DNA from: G963663495 sp963663495
Lineage (GTDB): Bacteria; Bacteroidota; Rhodothermia; Rhodothermales; Bin80
Length of the DNA stretch: 64,000 nt
Direction of reading: 5' to 3'
NCBI GenBank assembly: GCA_963663495.1
Contig: OY760427.1
Span: 310,001 to 374,000, forward strand
Shown: piece by piece, positions 36,936 through 46,400 of the stretch
How the letters are laid out: each line of letters begins with the position of its first letter
How positions within the stretch are numbered: position 1 is the stretch's first letter
The notes under the pieces: model-generated
The model's input: the letters and a program-made list of their open reading frames with translations, nothing else
Told to the model about the DNA's origin: nothing
Database searches by the model: none
Program-made: the position numbers and the translations under genes

Positions 36936-36953
36936 ATGTTACTTATGTAACAT
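36936..36953. promoter_or_regulatory. Inverted repeat upstream of methyltransferase relic
   Basis: ATGTTAC and GTAACAT are exact inverse complements around a TTAT loop, 15 bases before the methyltransferase start codon. It could be a control-protein operator of a restriction-modification gene or part of the right end of the IS1595 relic. Confidence 0.35.
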
Positions 36954-36968
36954 ATACTAGATATTACT

Positions 36969-38154
36969 ATGCCCCCCGGAAATAATCATGCCAACTGGAA
37001 AAACAAAACCATTTGGACGGGAGACAACCTGTACATTATGCGTGGCATGAGCTCGGATTCCGTTGATCTGATCTACCTAAACCCACCGTTCAATAGCAAG
37101 GCCAACTACGCTGCTCCAATTGGCTCTAAGGCCGCCGGCGCAGTGTTCAAGGACACGTGGACACTCAACGACCTGGACGCTGAATGGCTGGACCTGATCG
37201 AAGCCAGACACCCGCAGCTACACCGTGTCATCATGGCCGCCATGACCAACAGCGATAAGGCCTACTTGGTGTACATGGCCGCTCGACTGCTGGAGATGCA
37301 CCGGATCCTCAAGCCCGCGCTCGATCTACCTACACTGCGACGCCACCATGAGCCACTACCTGAAAATAGTGATGGATGCCGTGTTCGGACGCAAGAACTT
37401 CCAGAACGAATTTGTATGGTACTATTCTGGTGGTGGTGCCTCGAAAAAGCGGTGGGCACGAAAGCATGACATTTTGTTGTTCTACAGCTCTGGGAGCACA
37501 TTTGTGTTTAACGCAGATGATGTCAGGGTGCCCTACAAATGGACGAAAGGACAAAAACGGGCTGACGGATCAGGCAGAGACTTGTCAAAAGGCAAGTTGC
37601 CCGACGATGTCTGGCAACATAATTCCGTTATGCCCTGGTCAAAGGAGCGTACCGGATATCCTACACAGAAGCCGATCACACTGCTGCAGCGCATCATAAA
37701 AGCAAGTAGCAACGTGGACGATGTCGTGTTCGATCCGTTCTGTGGATGCGCAACAACGTGTGTAGCAGCCGACGGACTCGACCGCCAGTGGATCGGCATC
37801 GATATTTCCGAAAAAGCCGCCCAACTCGTCGTCCAAAGAATAGATCAAGCCAAAGGGATGTTCAGCGACGTGATCCACCGCCAAGACATCCCGAGCCGCA
37901 CGGACCTCGGACCACTACCTCGGTACAACTGCATCCAAAACAAGCAACAGCTGTACGGACAGCAGGGCGGGCATTGCAACGGATGCCGTGACCACTTCCA
38001 AATGCGCCATCTGGAAGTGGATCACATAATCGCACAAAGTAAGGGAGGTACGGATCATTTGTCTAACCTCGAGCTTCTGTGCGGACACTGTAATAGGGTA
38101 AAAGGTAATCGAGGACTGGCTTATCTTCGAAGGCGCCTTTGCCTTGCCGCGTAA
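36969..38154 (+). pseudogene. DNA methyltransferase with C-terminal HNH domain, frameshifted
   Basis: The N-terminal part (36969 to ~37315) reads TIWTGDNLYIMRGM and LIYLNPPFNSKANY, a motif IV NPPF of the type III-like N6-adenine group. Near 37318 a single-base indel disrupts LKPxGSIYLHCDATMSHYLK, and the rest continues in another frame (37348-38154): YPTQKPITLLQRII, the SAM motif VFDPFCGCATTCVAAD and IGIDISEKAAQLVV. After ~190 residues of this part an HNH-like segment follows (CNGCRDHF...LEVDHIIAQSKGGTDHLSNL...CGHCN), so the ancestral protein was probably a methyltransferase-nuclease fusion or a methylase with an HNH-type accessory domain. As written it cannot make one protein. It lies just after the IS1595 relic. 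Confidence 0.85.
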
Positions 38155-38186
38155 TCTACAGTCTACTCTCACCATACACATCTGTT

Positions 38187-38357
38187 ATGGCAAAGAAACC
38201 AACCAGGACGACACCTCCGACTGTGCGGATTAAGCCGGCAACTTACCAACCGACGAAGGCTGATACGGAGAAAGAACATTTCTTCGAGGGCACATCTGAT
38301 CAAGTATTACGCCGCATGTTTCGGCCCGTACGAATTGTTCGTGATTCCAAGGACTAA
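38187..38357 (+). CDS. Small hypothetical protein downstream of methyltransferase relic
   Basis: A 56-residue basic protein (MAKKPTRTTPPTVRIKPATY ... FFEGTSDQVLRRMFRPVRIV). The ATG at 38187 gives a start with a basic N-terminus; the longer frame from 38139 overlaps the methyltransferase end. No domain is recognised. Position suggests it was co-transcribed with the methyltransferase. Confidence 0.5.
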   Translation: MAKKPTRTTPPTVRIKPATYQPTKADTEKEHFFEGTSDQVLRRMFRPVRIVRDSKD

Positions 38358-38415
38358 TCCTAAAACCCAAGAATGTTAGTTAGGTGTTCAATTCCCCAAC
38401 CAAGGGTTCATAGCC

Positions 38416-38735
38416 ATGAGGTGCGAGCGGCGCCTGCCGAATCTGTATGTGCTGTATTGGTGTGAGCAGAACCTCGGTTATATCAGGGACATCGCGGGTG
38501 GATCCACTTTCGCGGAATCAGCAAGAAGACGTTCCGCACGGTGCCTGTGGTCGTGCCCCCGAAGGCGAATCTTGTGACGTACCAACGTCTCAGCTGCCCG
38601 CTCTACGATCTACTTGTCGCGAACGTGAAGGAGGCCGCGACCCTCGCTGCGCTCCGCGACACGCTGCTGCCCAAGCTCATTTCGGGTGAGATCCGAGTGG
38701 CAGAGGCGGAGACGCTCGTTGGGGTAAGGACATGA
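38416..38735 (+). pseudogene. hsdS: Type I restriction specificity subunit HsdS, C-terminal relic
   Basis: Only the end of HsdS remains: LPNLYVLYWCEQNLGYIRDI and AGGSTFAE from the second target-recognition domain, a one-base deletion near 38517 (GAATC for an expected GAAATC), then PVVVPPKANLVTYQ and the conserved tail LAALRDTLLPKLISGEIRVA in another frame. The first recognition domain and spacer helix are absent. HsdS gives type I enzymes their DNA target; this one cannot work. Its stop overlaps the ATG of the DUF4365 gene, so an hsdS-DUF4365-X-hsdR operon once existed here. Confidence 0.85.
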
Positions 38736-39232
38736 TGGGCACACTGCTGACCGGAGCCGACCAAAAGGAGGCGTTATCTCGCGTGTACGTCAAGGCGTTG
38801 GCGGCACGTGCCGGTTACTCGACTTCAGTACCGGAACCAGATCGAGATAGCGTCGATCTGCGAATTCAGGCGGGCGGGCCGCGTCGTCCGGCCCTTGATC
38901 TGCAACTGAAGGCGACGACCGCGTTTGCCGAACCGCGAGGTGGCTTTCTGCGGTTTCGGCTGCCCATCAAGAACTACCACGATCTTCGCGAAGAGACGCA
39001 GACCCCCCGATTGCTCGTCGTGTTGGAGCTTCCGAGTGACGAGTCACGGTGGATGACCGTGACCCATGAGGATCTCGTACTCCGGCGCCGGGCCTACTGG
39101 CTGAGCTTGCAGCGCGACCACGAGGAAGTCGTCAGTCAGGAGACCATTACGGTCCGTATCCCCGAACAGAACTTGCTCGATGTCGAGGTCATGTGCGACC
39201 TGATGGAGCGGTCCAGGATGGGAGAGATCTGA
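38732..39232 (+). CDS. DUF4365-like protein in type I RM remnant operon
   Basis: A 166-residue protein with DUF4365 features: LLTGADQKEALSRVYVKALA, RDSVDLRIQ, LDLQLKATTAF, then YHDLREETQTPRLLVVLELP and a C-terminal beta region. The DxQxK-like pattern (LDLQLKAT after SVDLRIQ) is the PD-(D/E)xK-like core expected of this family, so nuclease-like activity is possible but unproven. Starts with ATGA overlapping the hsdS stop and ends with TGATG overlapping the next gene, so it is translationally coupled on both sides. Insertion of such genes between hsdS and hsdR suggests a defence-associated accessory. Confidence 0.7.
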   Translation: MMGTLLTGADQKEALSRVYVKALAARAGYSTSVPEPDRDSVDLRIQAGGPRRPALDLQLKATTAFAEPRGGFLRFRLPIKNYHDLREETQTPRLLVVLELPSDESRWMTVTHEDLVLRRRAYWLSLQRDHEEVVSQETITVRIPEQNLLDVEVMCDLMERSRMGEI

Positions 39233-40368
39233 TGCAAGTCCGCATTCAGGACCGGAAGGCACTGGGAGCGGTTTCGCCGGGGGCCTTGTCCGCGTACGTT
39301 CGCGCCGCTGGCTGGAGCCGGAATGAGCCGTATCGCGTACACTCGGATGTCTACATCGGTGAAGGGCTTCCGGAGATTATCGTCCCACGTACCGAGCGCT
39401 TGGGAGACTATGCGAGTGTGGTCGCGGCGCTCATCGAAACGTTCGCGGAGGTTGCCGAGCGAGACCAGCTAACGGTGTATCGCTCGCTGGTAACAGCTGA
39501 CCGCGATGTCGTCCGTGTCCGGGCGGGTGAGAGCAAGGACGGCAGCGTAGCGTTGAACGATGGGGCGGACCTCATCGGCGGCACCCGTGACCTGCTGCTG
39601 GCCGCGGCGTGCTCGCTTGGCAGCCCAAGGGCGGTTTATCGGGCCGGAGCGAATCGGGAGGCGGCGGATCTGCTGAAAGGCATTCGGCTTGGACAGACCG
39701 ATCACGGGAGCTTCGTCGTCACATTGCTCACGCCGGTCGTACCGCAGCCGATGCCAGCGCTATTCCCCGACATCGACGATCCAAACGCGCCGACCCAACG
39801 GCGTCTGACCCGGCGCTTAATGGAGGCCCTAACTTCAGCGTGGCAGGCGGCGGAACAGACGGTGGCGGGACACGAGGGTGCGTTTGCGGATGCGCTGGAG
39901 AGCGGTGTGAGCGCCAATCTGTGCGAAGCTCTGGTCCGAATGATCGAACCGTTTCCGACATTGGACGTAGACGTGGTGTGGGCGCTGACTCGCCCGGTGA
40001 ATCTGCGGCCAACCGTCGTTCGGTTCGGCCCGTCGGAGGCACCTCTCCTGCGCGAAGCGGCGCGGTCGTTCCGGGAGCGGGCGCCACGCCCTGACGTACA
40101 GCTCGTCGGCTATGTTAAGCTGCTGACGCGCGGAGAGACTGAGGATGACGGGACGATCCGTTTGGCCACCTCCTCTATTGACCAGCGACGGCGGTCGGTA
40201 AAGGCAGTCTTAGAGCGGGAGGATTACGAGCGCGCCGTTCAGGCACACAAGGATCGGGCGGCAGTGGTGATGTCGGGCGACCTAGAGTGCATGGGACAGC
40301 GGTGGCGGTTGCTGAGCCCGCTACTCCGAGAGATCATTCGTGACGACGAGCCAAACTTGGATGGTTGA
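39232..40368 (+). CDS. Unrecognised protein coupled to the DUF4365 gene
   Basis: A 378-residue protein of no recognised family. I chose the ATG at 39232 because it forms a TGATG overlap with the DUF4365 stop; the frame from 39193 is less likely. Visible features: N-terminal QVRIQDRKALGAVSPGALSA, a middle Val/Ile-rich part with FVVTLLTPVVPQPMPALFPD, a segment LEREDYERAVQAHKDRAAVV and a C-terminal ECMGQRWRLLSPLLREIIRD. No signal peptide, membrane segment or catalytic motif is evident. Overlap at both ends with neighbours indicates an operon with DUF4365 and hsdR. Base composition is clearly GC-rich, like its two neighbours and unlike the tnpB elements. Confidence 0.7.
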   Translation: MQVRIQDRKALGAVSPGALSAYVRAAGWSRNEPYRVHSDVYIGEGLPEIIVPRTERLGDYASVVAALIETFAEVAERDQLTVYRSLVTADRDVVRVRAGESKDGSVALNDGADLIGGTRDLLLAAACSLGSPRAVYRAGANREAADLLKGIRLGQTDHGSFVVTLLTPVVPQPMPALFPDIDDPNAPTQRRLTRRLMEALTSAWQAAEQTVAGHEGAFADALESGVSANLCEALVRMIEPFPTLDVDVVWALTRPVNLRPTVVRFGPSEAPLLREAARSFRERAPRPDVQLVGYVKLLTRGETEDDGTIRLATSSIDQRRRSVKAVLEREDYERAVQAHKDRAAVVMSGDLECMGQRWRLLSPLLREIIRDDEPNLDG

Positions 40369-41074
40369 GCCCTCCAGCAGGCCTCACCAGCGCCCCGGCG
40401 TGAGCGGATCCATCGTCGAGGCTGCCACTCTCGACTGGCTGGAGGGCCTCGGGTGGAGAATCGCCCACGGCCCGGACATCGCTCCCCATTCGGCGAGCGC
40501 GGAACGGGCGGACTACACCGAAATCGTTCTGGAACGCCGGCTACGCGACGCCCTGGACCGGCTGAACCCAGATCTTCCCGTCGAGGCACTGGACGACGCG
40601 GTCCGCAAGATCACTCGCCCAGAAGGCTCCACGCTGGGAACTCGCAACCGTGCGTTCCACTGGTTGCTCGTGTATGGCGTGACGGTCGAGTACCGAACCT
40701 CCGGGGGTGCCGTGCGGGGCGCGCAGGTCTCCGTACTCGACTACGGGAACCCCGCGAACAACAATTGGCTGGCGGTCAACCAGTTCACGGTCGTTGAGGG
40801 CGAGGACGAGCACCGGCCGGACATCGTGCTTTTCGTCAACGGTCTTCCGCTGGGCCTGATTGAACTCAAGAACCCGGCGGACGAGAAGGCCACGGTGTGG
40901 ACGGCCTGGAATCAGATCCAGACCTACAAGGCCGAGCTCTCGGACCCGTTCGCCTCTAACGCAGTGCTCATCGCCTCGGACGGCCTCAAGGCTCGCATGG
41001 GGACCCTCACCGCAGGACGCGAGTGGTTCAAGCCGTGGCGCACGATCAGGGGCGAGACGCTGGCCCTGCCCTTC
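40361..41074 (+). pseudogene. hsdR: Type I restriction endonuclease HsdR, N-terminal fragment
   Basis: About 238 codons of HsdR. The nuclease domain shows EAATLDWLEGLGWRIAHGPD at the start and the PD-(D/E)xK core DEHRPDIVLFVNGLPLGLIE followed by LKNPAD near residue 170, plus NQIQTYKAEL. The reading frame is cut at ~41074 by an IS66 relic before any helicase motif, so the translocase and restriction functions are lost. The ATG at 40361 overlaps the previous stop (ATGGTTGA); a GTG at 40340 is an alternative. Together with the hsdS relic this is a dead type I system; hsdM is not present in the window. Confidence 0.9.
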
Positions 41075-41517
41075 CCCCATAGTTCATCCATAACGGTTCG
41101 ATTGTTCGTCAGGTATGGTTAAATATCGCTGGCATGGTTGTCGGAATATCTCGGGTATTTCGGCCTGGCAGGTATGGTGTGTGACTTGAGGTGAATAATG
41201 CCCTCCTCTCGTGCGGATACGCGATCTCTTCCTGCGCCGCTTCCCTTGGCGCTGCATTGCTTACCTCCACGAAGCCTTGGCTGCAGTCTCCTGGCGATAC
41301 TTCCGCCTCCAGTAATTCAACGGTCCGTACGAGGTGCCCTGCTCTGTGCAAGTCGCCGCTGCGGACTGGGGCCTTTCGTTATACTGCTCTACCAGCGGAA
41401 ACATCTCTTCCGCCGTACGTCTGGGCTGTACCATGCGGTCCGGGGTCTGGGTTCTCACGTCTACGGGTAAGCTTTACAGAACCCGTCACCTAATCAAGAT
41501 GCAGTTCACCGCACGCT
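41075..41517 (-). mobile_element. IS66-family left-end relic, copy 3 (interrupts hsdR)
   Basis: A 443-bp copy nearly identical to 13075-13517. Its minus strand has an IS66-like end (GTGAGCGTGCGGTGAACTGC) and a tnpA relic (41261-41458 encodes MRTQTPDRMVQPRRTAEEMF, shifting into 41109-41351). The other border lies at CCCCCATA, the same point as in copy 2. It truncates hsdR. Confidence 0.7.
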
Positions 41518-41905
41518 CACTCTAATGGTGTCCATCGTACCAATCCGTTTTTCCGGGACCATCTTGCAGCGTGAATACACCATTTGAATTTGTCCAAGTT
41601 CTTTCCGAAGTTCGGCCCGGTATGTTACCGCTGCTTTCCTGATGTTATGTGCGACTTGTTCATTTTCGCCGCGCCGATCGGTACCATGCCGGAAACCCGT
41701 CCGGCTTTGGCGCGCATGGAGGATGTGCACAACCATAGCCATTACCTGGTCTTGGTGGCCGGGATGGTTGCAGCTCCCCGTTCCGTTTTGGCATTTTGAA
41801 CCAAACGCCCAGGATAAGCCCCCGTCCCGACATGTCGTGTGGGTATGCTGCCGATGGTTCATATTGGAATCCCGTTCCCTCATGCCTGATTCGTGCGATT
41901 GATTT
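41518..41905. other. Spacer between IS66 relic and tnpB element, nothing recognised
   Basis: About 390 bp. Short frames exist on both strands (for example 41584-41799 plus and 41506-41883 minus) but none has recognisable content or a good start. It may be decayed restriction-modification or IS sequence. Confidence 0.45.
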
Positions 41906-43283
41906 GGGGTTTATATACCTGAGTACCCCAGACTATGAACCTTTGGCTTGATGGAGGGTACGGACGCAATGGGACAGAACCCCATTCCATCCCATTGCTT
42001 ACCACAACATCAACTGAACTTGATGCCATGCCCGTAAAGGGTTGTAACAATTATGCTCGCGTTTGTTCTGTCCATAGGACAATTGAATACCGACTGCTTC
42101 CGGGGAGCAATGCGGATAAGCTAGGCGCGATTGCTGGTGCTTGCAGGTCCGTGTGGAACGCCATACTGGCGCAGTGCATCCAGGAATACAAACAGGCAGA
42201 GGAGTCGGGCGAGCAGGCTCCGTCCGTGAAGTACTTTTCTCTTGGAAAACGGTTTAAAGAACTACGAGATCGCACCGAGTGGCTACAGAAGTACTCCTTC
42301 AGCGTGGTGCGCACCACGCTGAAGGTCCAAGCGGACGCATGGAAGGCTTGCTTCAATCAAGGTAGGGGTAAATCGAAGTTCAATGCCAAATACCGCATTA
42401 CCCCATCTTTCACGATTCCTGAAGCGGTCAAGATCAAGGGTGGACGGTTGTTCATCCCTAAGCTTGGATACCTGAAGATCCGACGTAAAGGAGGCAACCT
42501 GTATCCAGATGGGGTTCCTGTAAAAGCCGTGATTCTGCAACGGGTGGGCAAATGGTATGCCTGCATCTGCTACAAGATTGAAGCACCTGAGATAGAAGAC
42601 AACGGCGTTGCCACAGGGATAGACCGTACCTGCGGACAGGTTGCCGCCGTCTCCACCGATGGCAAGCGCGAGATCATACGGCAACCGGACGGTAAGCGTA
42701 AGACGGCAAGATGGCACCGGTATCAACGGAAATCAGCCCGACAGCAGAAAGGATCCAACCGCAGATAACGCACTAAGAAGCGACTCCAGAAAGCTCACCG
42801 AGCGTTTGCGATGACCCGCAGGGATACCAATCACCAAGCAAGCCGGAGGATCGCGAATCGCTCTTCTACGGTTGTGCTGGAAGATCTTAATGTCGTGGCG
42901 ATGACTTCATCCGCCAGAGGGACTGTTGACAATCCAGGCAGGAATGTCGCCCGGAAGGCAGGGCTGAACCGTAGCATTAATGCCACCGGATGGGGGCAGT
43001 TAGACGGGATGCTGCAGTACAAATGCCGGGAAGTGCTCAAGATCCCAGCCCCTTACACGAGTCAGGACTGCAACAAGTGCGGTCGTCGGGACAAAGCGAA
43101 TAGATTGACCCAAAGTACATTCGAGTGTATCTCATGTGGACACACCGACAATGCGGACCTAAACGCTGCCGCAAACATATTGGCCTCCGGGATTGGGGCA
43201 ACTGCACGGCGAGGGGCGTTCGGGTCACCGACCCCATTGATCTGTGAAATTGGTACGCGAGGGTACTCACGTATATAATTCCC
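41906..43283 (+). mobile_element. tnpB-only element, copy 3 (diverged subfamily)
   Basis: A 1,378-bp element bounded by strong terminal inverted repeats: GGGGTTTATATACCTGAGTA at the left and, read inward from the right, GGGAATTATATACGTGAGTA; 20 of the first 23 positions agree. Directly outside, the 8-bp sequence ATTGATTT occurs on both sides (41898-41905 and 43284-43291), as expected of a target duplication. It carries only a tnpB gene with a premature stop. Confidence 0.8.
42028..43278 (+). pseudogene. tnpB: TnpB nuclease with in-frame stop
   Basis: A TnpB of a different subfamily from copies 1, 2 and 4, clearly similar but with many substitutions (RTIEYRLLPGSNADKLGAIA, ATGIDRTCGQVAAVS). 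The ATG at 42028 (MPVKGCNNYARVCSVHRTIE) fits the family start; the frame is open upstream to 41935. A TAA at 42766-42768 follows GSNRR, and the same frame continues to 43278 with VVLEDLNVVAMTSSARG, CNKCGRRDKANRLTQSTFEC and DNADLNAAANILASG. Both RuvC halves and the zinc finger are otherwise intact, so a single nonsense change inactivated it; a split or read-through protein is not excluded. Confidence 0.9.
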
Positions 43284-43488
43284 ATTGATTTACTATTGAT
43301 GGAAACATGCCTAAGGTTCGTTTACGGAAAGCAAGTAGTTGCGACTTCCTCGTCCTCCAAAAGGCGGAAGCGCCGGCGGCCGAATAGTATTGGGCAGGTT
43401 GGACAATAACAAAGCACCGGGTATTCACCATGATGTGGCCGGCTAACCTGAAGGTGGCACCCAGCTACGGGAGGCGGAAGAGGTAAGG

Positions 43489-46400
43489 ATGGTATTCGAT
43501 GGTTCGCAGCAAGTTTCGAGGTTCGCGGCTACCTTCAGGGCGCTCAGTCCGGTTGAGCAGGTTGTAGCACTTGCCTACGGCGTAGTGTACCCGAACTCGT
43601 TCACTCGGCATAAGATGGCAAGCTCCCTGAGAAATTGTAGATTTGAGTTCGTAAAGCAACGGGTTACCCTTCCTACCTACCGAACGGCCGCTGATGCACC
43701 GTTGGCTGCCGGCATCTTGCTTAATGCCGGGACTCGACGAGGAGCACAGCTCGTGGCCTATGACGATTGGGCGCCTTGGCTCACGGTGGAAGCTTTTCGG
43801 CAGGGCATGCTGAGTAAGATTCAGTCGGCGTTTGCGTACGATTTTAACGAAAAATGGAGATTCGATGAAAAGAATGCCGTGATGATTCTGCGCAATCGCG
43901 TGGTAGCGGGTCAGTGGGATCAGATTCAAAACGAGGAGATCTTGATGAAGTCGGGAAGGTTGACGTGGTTGGCGCATCCTGTAGCTGCGCACCTACTCAG
44001 CACGCTGCCGGACACGTACGTTGATGCGGCGTACAGTGACTGTTTTCCTGAACTTCTTAGGAGGATTGATTCTCCGGACTCCGTATTGAATGCGTATGCC
44101 AGTAGTCGGGCAATCCGGGTGATTCACGCCGCCAATGTGGCCATGCTCCACGTCATGCGCGGTGCATTCGACGAAACACTGGCTGTGTTTGAGCAACTGC
44201 CGGAGGATGAACGCAAAACTAAGATCGCTCGCATTATGCATGCCTCTTTTTGTGCGTTAGTAGCCATGCTGCGTGGGGACGACGAGGCAGCAATTGCAAA
44301 AATTGAAGAAGCCATCCGCTGCGAAAAAGACAATTCACGCAAGCGGAATATTTTTCCCGACTGCGAACCATTCAAGCTTGCCCTTCTCGCGCTTGTCAGG
44401 AGTCATACACCAGCTCGCAAGGCAACACTTAATCATCTGCTTCACGTAGCGAGCCTACACGAACTGGATTCCACATTTCTTCGGACGATCCAGAGGGCTT
44501 GTTTGGTCCGTGATGGTGATATTCCGTCGTTGGGCCCATTCGAGCGAGACATCCCCGGGATTTTGATGGACGGATTGTTCTTCTGCTGGGCGCAGACATT
44601 TCCGAGTCCCGCCGGCCAGAAACAATTCTCCAAGCTGCTCAGCTTAGGCGCCAAAGCGGCGGACAATGGCTACCGGTGGCTGGCGGCCGAATGCTTCGAA
44701 GTCTGCACGCGTTGGTGGAGGGCAGACAATCGCGTGGAGAACGAGTTCCAAGTTGTTCTAGCGCGTGCTCTGGGCACTGAAACACCAAGCACATCGGATA
44801 TCGCTGCCGGCATGCACCAGGAACTGGGCACGGTGCCGCTAGCCTCGGCCATCAGGCCTCAGGCGGAATGGGAACACGACCTTGAGCGGTTTGAGCAGGT
44901 TGCATATGAAGCCAAAGGGAAAGCTCGTAAGGGCAAGCGGAAATCAAGCCGTAAGGAGCGCCGCTTGGTATGGCTGTTGGAGATTGGCGATAGGGATAGT
45001 GTCATTGCAAGGCCTAAGGTGCAACACGGCTACCGCAATGGAAAGTGGAGCAAGGGGCAGTTAGTTTCGCTCAAGAGGTTATGGGAACAGATGACGGAGA
45101 TGGACTTCCTAACGGACAAGGATCGCGCAGTAGCCGCAAAAATTACTCACGGCTTCGGGTATTCGAGCTACAGCCTCATCTACTACCTTCCTCCATCGGG
45201 GCTGTACCAGCTGGCCGGTCACCGCTACATTTTCAATGAGAACGAGGAACTGATGGAGCTCGTGCGGCGCGAGCCGGAGCTTCTCGTGCAGGAGAAGGAG
45301 AAAACCCTCCAGATCCAAGTACACCCGCATGCTGACGATGCTGATTCGGACGGCTATTCTGTGCACATAGTCAGCGACACACGCATTGAGTTGGCGTATT
45401 TTAGCCGTGAAAACAAGCGGCTCTGCACTGCCGTCCCGGTACATGGAATTGTTCTGCCTCGCAAAGCAAAGGACCGCTTGATCGAAGCGGTATCCACGTT
45501 GGCGGAGGATATCAGAGTTCAGGGGCTGATCGGGGGTAAAGCATCGGTTGCTACGCATGTAACTGGCGATCCTATACCTTGGGTGCGGCTGGAGCCCAGT
45601 GGGCCAGGGTTAATTGCTACTCTTCTGGTTGAACCTGTGCCGGAGTCTGGCATGTATTTCCAGCCGGGAGCAGGCGGCAATACAACATTCGCAACCGTTG
45701 CCGGCAGTACGGTGCAGGCGCAGCGCGATCATGCAGCGGAGACTAAGGCTGTCCGGGATCTCACGCTGGCGTGCCCCATGCTGTCGGCAGCCGGGCCCGA
45801 TCTGTCAATGGCGGTTCCCGACCCCGGCAACTGCATTGAGTTGGTTGACCAGCTTGATGCAGCCCGTGCCCGGTGCCTGTGGCCCAGCGGACAGCCTTTC
45901 AGGGTCGTAGGCCGGGTGGATTCGAAGTCACTGCGTCTCAGGGTGAAGGCTGCTAAGGACTGGTTCAGAGCGACAGGCAGTCTCCAAGTGAATGAAGACC
46001 GCGTGCTTGACCTTCGCGCGCTGTTTGACCTGATGGACCAGAACCCGCGGTCCAGGTTCGTTCCGGTGGAGAAAGACGCCTTCGTGTCTCTCACATCCTC
46101 ATTCCAACGCCAGCTTGAGGACCTGCGCAACCTGTCGTCTGCCAGCGGGAAGGAAGGCCTCCGCATCCACGGCTTGGCCGCGCTTTCGCTGAAGGACTTT
46201 TTCGAGGACGCACAGCTTACCTCGGACGACGGATGGGGCGAAATGCGGCGCAAGTTCGACGACGCCCGGTCTTTTGAGCCCAAAGTGCCAGGTACTTTAC
46301 AGGCGGAACTGCGCCCCTATCAGGTGGACGGGTACAAATGGCTTGCGCGCCTCGGGCGCTGGGGCGTCGGCGCATGCCTTGCCGACGACATGGGTCTGGG

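Noticed and set aside
41506..41883. Minus-strand 125-codon frame next to the IS66 relic
   Set aside because: It overlaps the relic border and shows no domain; composition looks non-coding.
43284..43488. Small upstream partner gene of the second SNF2 helicase
   Set aside because: Only very short frames exist before 43489 and none has a recognisable motif.
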